Shown here one piece after another: positions 17,901 to 26,341 of a stretch of 64,000 nt of DNA (positions are counted from its first letter, which is position 1; each line of letters begins with the position of its first letter). The notes below the pieces were generated by a model, which was given only the letters and a program-made list of their open reading frames with translations, made no database searches and had not been told where the DNA came from. Source of the DNA: Bacteroidota bacterium. GTDB taxonomy: Bacteria > Bacteroidota > Bacteroidia > B-17B0 > Aurantibacillaceae. The stretch lies in assembly GCA_017303905.1 (NCBI GenBank), contig JAFLBH010000004.1, forward strand, positions 62,001 through 126,000, in the 5' to 3' direction. The translations under genes and the position numbers were made by a program.

Positions 17901-18793
17901 TACTTCTTAAATAATTTAATATACCAGGGTAAATTATTGATGTTTAAATAACCGTAATCTAATTGTTCGCCACCTAAACCTTTATAAAAACCTGCTAAGC
18001 CGGCCGATAAAGAACCGCCGGCAAAATCAAAGGTTTCTGATTTATCTTCAAAGTACTTGATAGCATGACTCACTAATAAATGCATACTTCCGGTATTCTC
18101 TTTCTTATCAAAATTAGTGCCCTTTAAAAAAATGGTATGCTTTCCGTTTGAAATAAATGTACCAATTGCCATGACCTCCCCATTTGCATTTATCACTTTA
18201 AAGGTATGGAGTTTATTTACCTCAGCCGCATTTTTGAGGAGTATCATAAATACAGATTGTGCTTCTTCATTTAATCCCAATTCGTTTTTCAAAAAAGGAA
18301 TTAAATAGGTTTGAGATAAATGCATAGCATCGCTACCCTTCACTTCCTCCACTTTAAAACCGTTATTCTGCGCTCTTGAAATATTGCGTTTGGTGTTTTC
18401 GTTAAACGAATACGATTTTTTATAATTTATAACAAAGGTACATTTTATCGCTGTGCTATGATTACATAAATGATTCAATTCAATCTCAATAAGCTTGTAC
18501 TTTTTCGTTATATAATCAATGCAAAAATTTAAATCTTCCTTCGTAAAATCACCAAACAAACCCAATTGCGATGTAAAATGAGGTTGTGGCAAATAGTTTA
18601 TTCCGTGCTTTGTTTTTGAAGTAATGGGAAAAACACATTTATAATTTTCACCGATTAAGGCATCCCATCCGGGTGAAGTGGCATTTAAATAAAAAGATTG
18701 TGCAAATACCAAGGGTGCTTTTGAATTTAATATCGTTTGATCCCATTTAAGGAAATCAATTTCACGGTGAGTTATGTAATGTAGTTTACTCAT
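17900..18793 (-). CDS. GNAT/FemAB-like acyltransferase 1
   Basis: A 297-residue protein with the double-GNAT pattern of FemAB/BioF2-like transferases. The C-terminal end is diagnostic: MHLLVSHAIKYFEDKSETFDF, then FAGGSLSAGLAGFYKGLGGE, which matches the D-F-x-G-(S)-x-x-x-G-x-x-x-F-x-x-x-F-G pattern. Family members transfer amino acids from tRNA, or acyl groups, onto cell-wall or surface-glycan amino groups. The next gene (18793) has the same pattern, so two different transferases or a duplicated pair are present. Start ATG 18793 shares one base with the stop of the upstream gene. Confidence 0.75.
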   Translation of the reverse strand: MSKLHYITHREIDFLKWDQTILNSKAPLVFAQSFYLNATSPGWDALIGENYKCVFPITSKTKHGINYLPQPHFTSQLGLFGDFTKEDLNFCIDYITKKYKLIEIELNHLCNHSTAIKCTFVINYKKSYSFNENTKRNISRAQNNGFKVEEVKGSDAMHLSQTYLIPFLKNELGLNEEAQSVFMILLKNAAEVNKLHTFKVINANGEVMAIGTFISNGKHTIFLKGTNFDKKENTGSMHLLVSHAIKYFEDKSETFDFAGGSLSAGLAGFYKGLGGEQLDYGYLNINNLPWYIKLFKK

Positions 18794-19755
18794 TAGAACA
18801 ACTCCCGTTTTTTAAACTTCAATAGCATTTCCAATGGCAAAGAGGCTTTATTAATGGTAAAGTATGGTACTAATTGCGGACCAAAACTCCTGAAGAACTT
18901 CTCCACTCCTTTTAACATGGAGCCTTCAAAATCGAACGTTTGACAACCTAAGCTCTTCGCTTTCTCGATAGCTTTATGTAAAAGTAAATTAGTGACACCA
19001 CTCACCTCAGCGTTTTTATCGAGTCCGCCGAATAAATAATAACATACTTCTTTATCGTATGCACAGAAAACGGCGCCTTGCAACTTGCCGTTTTGAAACG
19101 CACTCAAACAAAACGAATTGCTAGGCTTAGCGAATTTTAAAAAAATATTTTTCAACTCCGCTTCGTAAACATTAGCACCGGCCGATTGCAATGCCTGCTT
19201 AAAGAAAGCAAACATATTTTCGTTGCTTAATCCGTCTTCTTTTATTGAAAGTTCTTGTTTGAGACAAGCGTTGATTTTATTTCTGTTTTTAGGATCGTAA
19301 TTGGAATAAATATCATCAAGACTTTTATGGAGGTCGATACGATAGGTATAATTCGGAATGACTTTATATTTTTCCCAAATAAAAGGCTGCATATCCTTCA
19401 CAGAAGAATGAAAAGCTAAGACCAGTAATTTACTTTTCAGTGAACTCAAATAGTTGCAAACTTCGGAAACAACCTCTTTTGAAAAACTATTGACCGATGC
19501 CTGGTTCTTTGCTTCCGAGAAATAAAACAAGCCGCAATGCGGTGTGTATGGTGGTAATTTTATAAATGAAGCGCCTAATTTTTTAGTTTGAGAATAATAG
19601 AAACCACCGATAAATTTTTGATCATCGTTATGTATTCCCACTAATTTTAATTCAGAACCATAAATAGATAACCATTCTTTAGAGGCAAAGACACCAACAG
19701 CCGCTGAGGCTTTCTCGTAAAACAAATCCTTATTTTCAACCGGCTTTAAAATCAC
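18793..19755 (-). CDS. GNAT/FemAB-like acyltransferase 2
   Basis: A 320-residue protein, FemAB/BioF2-like. The pattern near the end is NLLLHKAIEKAKSLGCQTFDF then FEGSMLKGVEKFFRSFGPQL, which matches the same signature as its neighbour. The sequence otherwise differs from acyltransferase 1, so the two probably are not recent duplicates. The start is GTG 19755, one base after the stop of the glycosyltransferase gene. Likely cytoplasmic, modifying an amino sugar of the polysaccharide unit; donor and acceptor unknown. Confidence 0.75.
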   Translation of the reverse strand: MILKPVENKDLFYEKASAAVGVFASKEWLSIYGSELKLVGIHNDDQKFIGGFYYSQTKKLGASFIKLPPYTPHCGLFYFSEAKNQASVNSFSKEVVSEVCNYLSSLKSKLLVLAFHSSVKDMQPFIWEKYKVIPNYTYRIDLHKSLDDIYSNYDPKNRNKINACLKQELSIKEDGLSNENMFAFFKQALQSAGANVYEAELKNIFLKFAKPSNSFCLSAFQNGKLQGAVFCAYDKEVCYYLFGGLDKNAEVSGVTNLLLHKAIEKAKSLGCQTFDFEGSMLKGVEKFFRSFGPQLVPYFTINKASLPLEMLLKFKKRELF

Positions 19756-19756
19756 T

Positions 19757-20863
19757 TTATTTTTTCAAAACAGAATTATAGGCTTCAATCATTTTATTTA
19801 AACTCACATTAAAGTCGTAAGTATTTAAAACATGTTCGCGTCCTTTCTTACCCATTTCCTCTCTTAATTGCGGATTGTTTATCAATTTTTCAATGGCATC
19901 AGCAATCTCCAAAGCGTTCTTTTTCTTAACAATGATACCGAACTTACCTTTATCAATAACTTCCATCAGCCCTCCTACATCCGATACAATAACCGGCGTT
20001 TCACTCGACATTGCTTCTACAACAGCTACACCAAAACTTTCGCTGTCATCGATAGATACATTTAAAAAGATATCCAATAAATTATGGTAATGCGGGACGT
20101 CTGAAAATTTTATCCGCCCGGTTAATTCTACCATGTCGGTTAATCCTTCAGCGGCAATTTGTTTTTTGTAATAATCGGATTGACTACCTGCACCAATCAA
20201 CAAAAATTTTAATTTCTGATTTCTGATACGATCCTTCAAGATTTTCGCAGCTTCAATAATATATCTGATTCCGTATTTCTCTTCAATGGATTTAATAGTA
20301 CCGATGTAAATTGTATTTGACTCTTTAGACACTTCTGCTTTTTTAAATACGGCCGTATCAACACCAAAAGGAGTCACCGTAATGTTTTTTTCAGTGTATT
20401 TTAATGTTTCCTGCTTCATGATTTCACTTGTTGAGAGAATCATATCAGCTTTACGGAGATTATACTTCAATAGTGATTTATGGAGATAAGAGGCATTGGG
20501 AAAACCATACACGTCCATTCCCCAAACAGAAATAATGTAAGGATGGAATCCGGAAAGCGCACCAATTAACCCGTAACTGGTTGCATAATGTGCGTGTAAT
20601 ATATCTGGTTTAAATGTTGCAATAGCGGCTTTTAATGCGCCAACATTTTTAATGTATTTTATTTTTGTCTTTAATTTTTTGGCATTAACCGTTTCTTCCG
20701 CCTCGTGCAGCAGAGTAATCAACGGATGATTATTAATCCAATCGTATGTTGCTTTATTAAAACTAAAAACACCTACATGAATTCCTTTCGATGCCAAGCC
20801 CATAGCCCATTTTTCGGTATGCTCGGAGCGTGAATCAGACAACAAAAGAATCTTCAATGGCAT
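19757..20863 (-). CDS. GT4 glycosyltransferase, first gene of the polysaccharide operon
   Basis: A 368-residue GT-B enzyme. N-terminal segment LKILLLSDSRSEHTEKWAMG; middle ILHAHYATSYGLIGALSGFH; C-terminal donor site GVAVVEAMSSETPVIVSDVG, the E-x7-E motif of GT4 with the following GG. Retaining transfer from a nucleotide-sugar is the family reaction. The ATG at 20863 is the start of the operon; a candidate -7 element (TATTTTTA, 20890-20883) lies 20 bp upstream. Sugar specificity unknown. Confidence 0.9.
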   Translation of the reverse strand: MPLKILLLSDSRSEHTEKWAMGLASKGIHVGVFSFNKATYDWINNHPLITLLHEAEETVNAKKLKTKIKYIKNVGALKAAIATFKPDILHAHYATSYGLIGALSGFHPYIISVWGMDVYGFPNASYLHKSLLKYNLRKADMILSTSEIMKQETLKYTEKNITVTPFGVDTAVFKKAEVSKESNTIYIGTIKSIEEKYGIRYIIEAAKILKDRIRNQKLKFLLIGAGSQSDYYKKQIAAEGLTDMVELTGRIKFSDVPHYHNLLDIFLNVSIDDSESFGVAVVEAMSSETPVIVSDVGGLMEVIDKGKFGIIVKKKNALEIADAIEKLINNPQLREEMGKKGREHVLNTYDFNVSLNKMIEAYNSVLKK

Positions 20864-20882
20864 AAAGTATTTGAATTTACGG

Positions 20883-20890
20883 TAAAAATA
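20883..20890 (-). promoter_or_regulatory. candidate -7 element TATTTTTA of the polysaccharide operon
   Basis: On the minus strand it reads TATTTTTA, TAnnTTTG with one mismatch, 20 bp before the ATG of the first glycosyltransferase gene. Weak on its own; the position between the operon and the terminator of the protease gene supports it. Confidence 0.25.
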
Positions 20891-20937
20891 GTCCCGATTT
20901 AATTGATAAACAAGCTTTAAATTATTGTGCTAAACAT

Positions 20938-20969
20938 AAAAAAACGCCGCAGTTTTTTGCTGCGGCGTT
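20938..20969 (-). terminator. intrinsic terminator of the M43 protease gene
   Basis: A perfect 10-bp stem AACGCCGCAG / CTGCGGCGTT (20943-20952 and 20960-20969) with a 7-base loop. On the minus strand the stem is followed by seven Ts (A938-A944 on the plus strand). It lies 19 bp past the stop of the protease gene. Confidence 0.9.
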
Positions 20970-20987
20970 CAATTTACTAATTGATAA

Positions 20988-23153
20988 TTATTCGATAATT
21001 AATTTTCTGGTGATTTTTTGCCCGTTCATTTCAACGTTAACAATGTACATACCTGCTTTTAATTGCTGGAATTCATTCACTGTTACAGTATGATCACCCG
21101 AATTTAAATTAAATATCTTTTCTGCTTCAACTATTTTTCCGATAACATCAGTTACCGATACTTTAATTTCTGCATGATCACTTAAAGAAAATACAACATT
21201 AGCTGAACCATTTGTAGGGTTTGGATATAAACCTAAACCTATTGACTGACTTAATTCATTTACACCAAGAGGTGTATTAAAATTAATATCATCTAGGTAA
21301 AAGTTATTACCAAATCCGGAAGCAGTATTCTCTTGGAAATAGAAACGGATTTTTACGTTTGGTTGAGTTTTGAATGTATTAAATGCCGGATGAGAAGTTA
21401 AAGTATAAAGCTTAAACTGAGCAGGAGTTGGAGTAAATGGAGTAGTTGTTACACCACCAGAACCAGAAGCCATTGTTGAAGGTGCAGGCACATAAATATC
21501 TGTCCAGCTACCACCGCAGTTAGAGCTTGCTTGTACTTTAAATACATCTGCCCAAGTTCCATTATACTGTGCATAAGCATATTTGAAAGTAAATGTAGCT
21601 CCTGAGTTTGCTGCAAAGTTATAAGAAGGAGTTTCTAAGATATCAATTGCTCCACCCGGATTGATAGTGTTATTCATGTAATACGAATTGCTTCCTGATG
21701 CCGCAGCACCTGTATTTTGTTGCCAAGTTGTTCCACCGGTTTGATTGATGATTGCCCAATTTGTAGGTAAACCTGCAGTTTCAAAACTTTCCTGGTAGCT
21801 TCCACTAACATTAGCAACACCTGAAATAACATTCACTGTTTTTGTTTTAACAGAAGAACCTTGTGCATTGTTAACAGTTAAAGTTACAGTTTGTGTGCCA
21901 ACAGAGCTAAAAGTAATACCTGTTGAAGCTCCGGTTGGATTAGCGATTGACGCACCTCCTGTAGCTGTCCAAGCGCGACCGGTTACAGCTCCATTATATG
22001 AATCATCAATAAAATTCAAAGTACTACCTGCGCAAACTGTGTAAACGTTAACTGCTGTACCGTAAACAGAGTGAAAATCTGCGATTGGTGCACATGTACC
22101 TGTTCCGTTAACATCGGTTGCAGTTAAATTAGCAGTAGCCCATAGATTATTTCGTCCGCTTGTACTTGAAGCTAAGGCGGCACGCATTACGTTTGTTTGA
22201 CCGTTAGTAAACATTTTAGGGCAAGAAGAGTAATCCATAATATTTTCTACGTTAGCCTGACCGCTACCAACACAGGTATTACCTGAAGCACTGGACGGAC
22301 AAGTTGAAAAATATCCTTTGGTCATAGGTGTATCAGCAATACCATCATCGCCACAAGAAACGCCAGGGTTATTAGTATTACCAAAAGTATGAGAAAGGTT
22401 TAACCAGTGTCCGATTTCATGACTTAAAGTACGTGAATCGATGTAGTTACTGCTTACCCAACCTGAACGAATAACAAATGCATCGCGTGAATTACCTGCA
22501 GGCCATGTTCCGGGCTTATAAGTATATCCAACAATTACTCCACCTGATGATGAGCAAGTCGCGGTATTAGGGCAGATAGATTTTACAACATAAATATTTA
22601 AATATTTAGTTGGATTCCATTGAGTAGCACCTGTTCCTGAATACGCATAGCTAGGAGACGCCTGATTCCAGTTAGTTCCTGTATTGTAGTAATGGTTTAT
22701 ACCTGATGTACAGTTTCCACTAGGATCTTTATGAGCTAACATGAATTTAATATCGCTATTGATATATAAAGACGAGAACAATGGACTAATTGTACCAACA
22801 TCCGAACCTGCAGCTGAGTAATCGTTATTTATATTAGCTAACGCAGCAATACAATTCGCATCTGAAATGTTTTCAGCACCATTTTCGTGTAAAATATGAA
22901 ATACAACAGGGATGGTGTATTGAAAAGCAGCGCCTACTTTTTGATTTTTTAAGCTTTCCTCATAGGCAACTGTAGCTTGACGAAGTTTTTCTTGTTCGGC
23001 CTCGTATTTCGCACGTAAAGAAGGATCTGCTTGAAAAGCGGCCTCCATGGCGTCGTAGGTAGCACAAGGCATTACGGTTTGCTGTTCTTGAGCTAGAAGG
23101 CTTGTGCCGCTCAATGAGAAAGCAAGTAATAAAGTTTGTATGGATTTTTTCAT
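20988..23153 (-). CDS. secreted M43 (pappalysin-like) zinc metalloprotease with PKD domain and T9SS tail
   Basis: A 721-residue secreted protease. Signal peptide 1-22 (ending LLAQ), a propeptide-like helix to about 75, then the catalytic domain with H245-E-I-G-H249-x5-H255, the metzincin zinc site extended to the third His (SHEIGHWLNLSH). A PKD-like domain is at about 370-450. A jelly-roll-like segment follows at 460-630, and the last 80 residues (LGLYPNPTNGSANVVFSLSD to the end KITRKLIIE) form a type A T9SS sorting domain. The protein should be exported by T9SS and cleaved after reaching the surface. It is transcribed alone, with its own terminator and candidate promoter. Confidence 0.92.
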   Translation of the reverse strand: MKKSIQTLLLAFSLSGTSLLAQEQQTVMPCATYDAMEAAFQADPSLRAKYEAEQEKLRQATVAYEESLKNQKVGAAFQYTIPVVFHILHENGAENISDANCIAALANINNDYSAAGSDVGTISPLFSSLYINSDIKFMLAHKDPSGNCTSGINHYYNTGTNWNQASPSYAYSGTGATQWNPTKYLNIYVVKSICPNTATCSSSGGVIVGYTYKPGTWPAGNSRDAFVIRSGWVSSNYIDSRTLSHEIGHWLNLSHTFGNTNNPGVSCGDDGIADTPMTKGYFSTCPSSASGNTCVGSGQANVENIMDYSSCPKMFTNGQTNVMRAALASSTSGRNNLWATANLTATDVNGTGTCAPIADFHSVYGTAVNVYTVCAGSTLNFIDDSYNGAVTGRAWTATGGASIANPTGASTGITFSSVGTQTVTLTVNNAQGSSVKTKTVNVISGVANVSGSYQESFETAGLPTNWAIINQTGGTTWQQNTGAAASGSNSYYMNNTINPGGAIDILETPSYNFAANSGATFTFKYAYAQYNGTWADVFKVQASSNCGGSWTDIYVPAPSTMASGSGGVTTTPFTPTPAQFKLYTLTSHPAFNTFKTQPNVKIRFYFQENTASGFGNNFYLDDINFNTPLGVNELSQSIGLGLYPNPTNGSANVVFSLSDHAEIKVSVTDVIGKIVEAEKIFNLNSGDHTVTVNEFQQLKAGMYIVNVEMNGQKITRKLIIE

Positions 23154-23176
23154 GTGTTTGTGTGTGTTTATTTCAT

Positions 23177-23208
23177 TAAAGTTACAAAATCAAAGTCCTG
23201 AATGCAAA
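23177..23208 (-). promoter_or_regulatory. candidate promoter of the M43 protease gene
   Basis: On the minus strand TTTG (23208-23205), 20-bp spacer, TAACTTTA (23184-23177), close to the Bacteroidota pattern TTTG-N19to21-TAnnTTTG with one mismatch at the end. The box ends 24 bp before the ATG at 23153. Confidence 0.35.
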
Positions 23209-23215
23209 TTTTTAT

Positions 23216-24145
23216 CTATTTTTTGTCTTTTAAACCTAGTTGATTTAAGGCCATCATATCTTTCATGGTTTTTTGCATTCCTTCAACGCTACCATCCAAG
23301 AAAATAACATTTCCTTCCCCATGTTCTGCGAAATTTTTAATGGCTTCCGTCCACATACTAAACAAAATTAGATTTGCATCTAAATTAGCATCAACCATTT
23401 GCTGAGCCGCCACGGCCATACCTTTAGCTACCTCTTCACGGAACAAAGCCACACCTTGTCCTCGTAATTGGGAAGCTTCTTTCTCGGCTTGAGCCGCAAT
23501 TTTAATGGCATTTCCTTCAGCTTCGGCTGCTTTTGTTTTAGTAATTAAAAGGGCCTGGCCCTCATTTTCGGCGGCTGCCTTTAGGTTATTACTTGCTACT
23601 ACTTTAGCCATCGAGCGCATTACTTCTTCATCAAAAGTGATGTCGTTTAATTGAAGATCTATTAAATGATACCCCCATTCTTCTAATGTTTTATCCAATT
23701 GATCTTTTACTGCTTCAACTATATCACGACGGAGAATTAACACTTCCGATTGCTTTTTAGTAGCCACAAAAGCACGTACCGAACCTTCAACCGAACGAAC
23801 TAAAGCCTGCATAAAATTTCTTTCATCAATGAATTTAAATGCTACATTTTTAATCGTTTCTTCCTCTTGATTCAACACTGAATAAAGTAGCATTGCGGTA
23901 AAGTTCACATTCGCTTGATCAATAGTTACAGCCTGAAACCCCAATTCGGCGCTTCGGTTTTGAATAGAGATTTTTTTTGCTACACGTTCAATAAAAGGAA
24001 TTTTGAAATTTAATCCCGGTCTCAAAATGCGACTGTATTTTCCAAACACTGTAATAACCGCAACAGTACCTTGTTGTACGGTTTTAAATGATAACAGCAA
24101 TAGAAGTAATCCTAATACTGATAAAATAATTGTACCAATTCCCAT
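23216..24145 (-). CDS. SPFH/band 7 (stomatin-like) membrane protein
   Basis: A protein of 309 residues from ATG 24145 (MGIGTIILSVLG); the open frame reaches ATG 24172 but the added residues IYLKKNKN look like translated leader. One N-terminal membrane helix (about 2-20), then the SPFH domain (TVQQGTVAVITVFGKYSRIL to about residue 190), then an Ala/Glu-rich coiled coil (about 190-255), and an end region with GNVIFLDGSVEGMQ. Such proteins form large membrane-attached cages or microdomains. The upstream neighbour is divergent. No partner NfeD gene is adjacent. Confidence 0.88.
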   Translation of the reverse strand: MGIGTIILSVLGLLLLLLSFKTVQQGTVAVITVFGKYSRILRPGLNFKIPFIERVAKKISIQNRSAELGFQAVTIDQANVNFTAMLLYSVLNQEEETIKNVAFKFIDERNFMQALVRSVEGSVRAFVATKKQSEVLILRRDIVEAVKDQLDKTLEEWGYHLIDLQLNDITFDEEVMRSMAKVVASNNLKAAAENEGQALLITKTKAAEAEGNAIKIAAQAEKEASQLRGQGVALFREEVAKGMAVAAQQMVDANLDANLILFSMWTEAIKNFAEHGEGNVIFLDGSVEGMQKTMKDMMALNQLGLKDKK

Positions 24146-24198
24146 GTTTTTATTTTTTTTTAAATATATCAAAAAAACAAGAGAGCCTGATTTTTTAT

Positions 24199-24206
24199 TA
24201 CTTTTA
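24199..24206 (+). promoter_or_regulatory. candidate -7 element TACTTTTA
   Basis: TAnnTTTG with one mismatch, 12 bp before the ATG of the TPR gene, in the 72-bp gap between divergent genes. Confidence 0.25.
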
Positions 24207-24217
24207 AGGTAACAGAA

Positions 24218-25306
24218 ATGGACAAGCGGTTACTAATATATTTATTGTTGTTTTTGGCACATTTGTTAAACGCACAAGAGAAAAAGGGGGACTTTTCGGT
24301 TGAAGATGCCGGGACCTCTTCCGTAGATACCATTCAAAAAAAACCGGAAGAAGATTTTTATAAGGCAGCCATTAAACTTCAGGATTCCGCTAAATGGAAA
24401 GAATCGATGATTCCTCTTAAGAAAGCACTTAAAATAAACCCTGAATATTTAAACGCCAGTAATAAAATGGGCTTTGCCAAATACAACTTAGAAGACCTCA
24501 TGGGGGCTGAGTTTGATTATTTATGGTCGTTGAAGATTGAGCCAAACAATTTTGAAGCGCTTAAATACTTGGGAATCATTTATTTTAAAAACAAACGCTA
24601 CAACGATGCCAAAATGTATATGGATAGCGCGGGTAATCAAAGGGTGGATGATCCTGAATTTTTTTACTATCGCGCTAAACTAATGTTTACAGGAAAAGAG
24701 TATAAAAAGGCCCTAAGCTTGGCCGACTATGCCACAGAAGAAAATAAAAAATATACGGAAGCTTATTTGCTCAAAGCAGAAATACGTTTAGCCATGAAAG
24801 ATTATAATTACGCTTTAAAAGAATTAAACGATGCGGAAAAAACTATTCCTGCCGATAAACCTGATTATAACTTATATAAGACAAGAGCTAAAACGAAGTT
24901 CGAGCTAAGAGACTATAAAGGCGCTGTGACTGATTGGAACGTATATATTGACGCGAATCCCAATCAGGAAGAAGCATTAATTTCACGTGCCGCAGCAAAA
25001 ATTAACTCAAATGAGTTTAGCTCGGCAATCGTTGACCTCGATGATGCAGCGAAGTTAAATCCTAAAAACCCTGTTATTTATAATTACAGAGGCGTAGCCA
25101 AAGGAGAAAATAAGCAAATAGTTGAAGGTTTAAAAGATCTGGATTATGCCATCAAGCTAAAATTTAACTATCCGGCCGCTTATGTTAACCGCGCAGCACT
25201 TAAATTTGCAAGCAAAGATAAACGCGGTGCATGTCAGGATTTGGAAAAAGCCGATGCTCTTGGTGATCAAATGGCTTATAAATTAATTGAACAATATTGT
25301 AAATAA
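24218..25306 (+). CDS. secreted TPR-repeat protein
   Basis: A 362-residue protein with a signal peptide (MDKRLLIYLLLFLAHLLNAQ) and about eight tetratricopeptide repeats from about residue 45 to the end (for example AIKLQDSAKWKESMIPLKKA, AAYVNRAALKFASKDKRGAC). TPR proteins hold partners; a periplasmic or surface scaffold is likely. It is followed with no gap by queD, which starts on the base after its TAA. Function unknown. Confidence 0.85.
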   Translation: MDKRLLIYLLLFLAHLLNAQEKKGDFSVEDAGTSSVDTIQKKPEEDFYKAAIKLQDSAKWKESMIPLKKALKINPEYLNASNKMGFAKYNLEDLMGAEFDYLWSLKIEPNNFEALKYLGIIYFKNKRYNDAKMYMDSAGNQRVDDPEFFYYRAKLMFTGKEYKKALSLADYATEENKKYTEAYLLKAEIRLAMKDYNYALKELNDAEKTIPADKPDYNLYKTRAKTKFELRDYKGAVTDWNVYIDANPNQEEALISRAAAKINSNEFSSAIVDLDDAAKLNPKNPVIYNYRGVAKGENKQIVEGLKDLDYAIKLKFNYPAAYVNRAALKFASKDKRGACQDLEKADALGDQMAYKLIEQYCK

Positions 25307-25714
25307 ATGAAGACTTCTGTAGTACGTAAAATAACTTTTCACTCGGCCCATCGCCTGCATAATCCCAATTGGAATGACACTAAAAACAAAGAAGTTTTTG
25401 GTTTATGCGCTAACCCTAATTATCACGGACACAATTATGATTTGCTGTTTAAAGTAACCGGTGAGGTAAATCCTGAAACGGGATTTGTAATGGATTTGAA
25501 AGACCTCAGTGATATACTAAACAAAGAAATTTCGGAGCGTTTTGATCATCGTAACTTAAATTTGGATGTACCTGAATTCAAAAATCTGAATCCTACAGCT
25601 GAAAACATCGCGAAAGTTGTATATAATATTATGCGACCGAAAATTAACACACAATTCGATATACAAGTTACATTATACGAAACTCCTAGAAATTTTGTGA
25701 TTTATCCCGACTAA
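25307..25714 (+). CDS. queD: 6-carboxytetrahydropterin synthase (QueD / PTPS family)
   Basis: A 135-residue enzyme of the T-fold family. The metal-binding histidines are in FHSAHRLHN (H15) and NYHGHNY (H40, H42), and the catalytic Cys is in FGLCANPNYHG (C34). The DLKDLSDILNK helix and the final ETPRNF segment fit the family. In queuosine synthesis it makes 6-carboxy-tetrahydropterin from dihydroneopterin triphosphate; biopterin synthesis is an alternative. Overlaps the convergent apaG gene by 4 bp. Confidence 0.85.
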   Translation: MKTSVVRKITFHSAHRLHNPNWNDTKNKEVFGLCANPNYHGHNYDLLFKVTGEVNPETGFVMDLKDLSDILNKEISERFDHRNLNLDVPEFKNLNPTAENIAKVVYNIMRPKINTQFDIQVTLYETPRNFVIYPD

Positions 25715-26097
25715 TTAAGTTTAGCGGGAACGATTAAATTAAATTGCGGAATGGTAACTTCTATCTCGGAACCATCGCTCATTTTCTTCATGGTATAATA
25801 GCCTTGCATATACCCGATTTCAGACACTAAATTACAACCACTATTGTACTCGAACTTTTCTCCCGGCTCTAAAATTGGCGTTTCACCAACTACACCAACA
25901 CCATCAACCGTTCTAACTTCATTAATACTATCGAAAATTTCCCAATGCCGTTTAATTAACTGCACGGCTTGATTGCCTTTATTCTCTATGGTTATATAAT
26001 AAACAAAGAAATAATGATTTTCACGAGGATTCGATTGTTCCGGCCAATATTTGCACTCGACAGAAATTTCAATGTTATGAGTTAAGGTTTTGGTCAT
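25711..26097 (-). CDS. apaG: ApaG family protein
   Basis: A 128-residue protein of the ApaG/FBXO3 beta-sandwich family. Typical segments are IEVECKYWPEQS-like at the start (ISVECKYWPEQSNPRENHY), RHWEIFDS, VDGVGVVGETPILEPGEKF with the conserved G-V-V-G-x-x-P, and MQGYYTM near the end. The family is linked to pyrophosphate and ApppA levels and, in older work, to Co/Mg sensitivity; the biochemical function is not settled. The gene ends convergent to queD (4-bp overlap). Confidence 0.9.
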   Translation of the reverse strand: MTKTLTHNIEISVECKYWPEQSNPRENHYFFVYYITIENKGNQAVQLIKRHWEIFDSINEVRTVDGVGVVGETPILEPGEKFEYNSGCNLVSEIGYMQGYYTMKKMSDGSEIEVTIPQFNLIVPAKLN

Positions 26098-26238
26098 TTT
26101 TGTGGATTTAAGAAATGCCTCGCGCCTACAAATTAATATCTTTTTTACCTTCTAAACAAAAGATTTAACAATCTAATTTTCAAATACTTATTTTTCGTTA
26201 AAATTAGAATTAAAGCCCCTTTCAACCGAATTAAATCG

Positions 26239-26246
26239 TATATTTG
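26239..26246 (+). promoter_or_regulatory. -7 promoter element TATATTTG of rpsA
   Basis: An exact TAnnTTTG match about 95 bp before the rpsA ATG. The leader that follows can pair TCAGGG (26259-26264) with CCCTGA (26310-26315), with a further short CCGTT/AACGG stem inside, so it may be structured. No clear -33 TTTG was found. The rest of the 244-bp gap upstream shows nothing else. Confidence 0.5.
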
Positions 26247-26341
26247 TAGCCCGTTTTTTCAGGGAAGAACGGATTTTATAAAATTAATTAGTTAAACCCC
26301 TCGGCTTTACCCTGATAAACCCGATACAAGTAAATTAAAAA

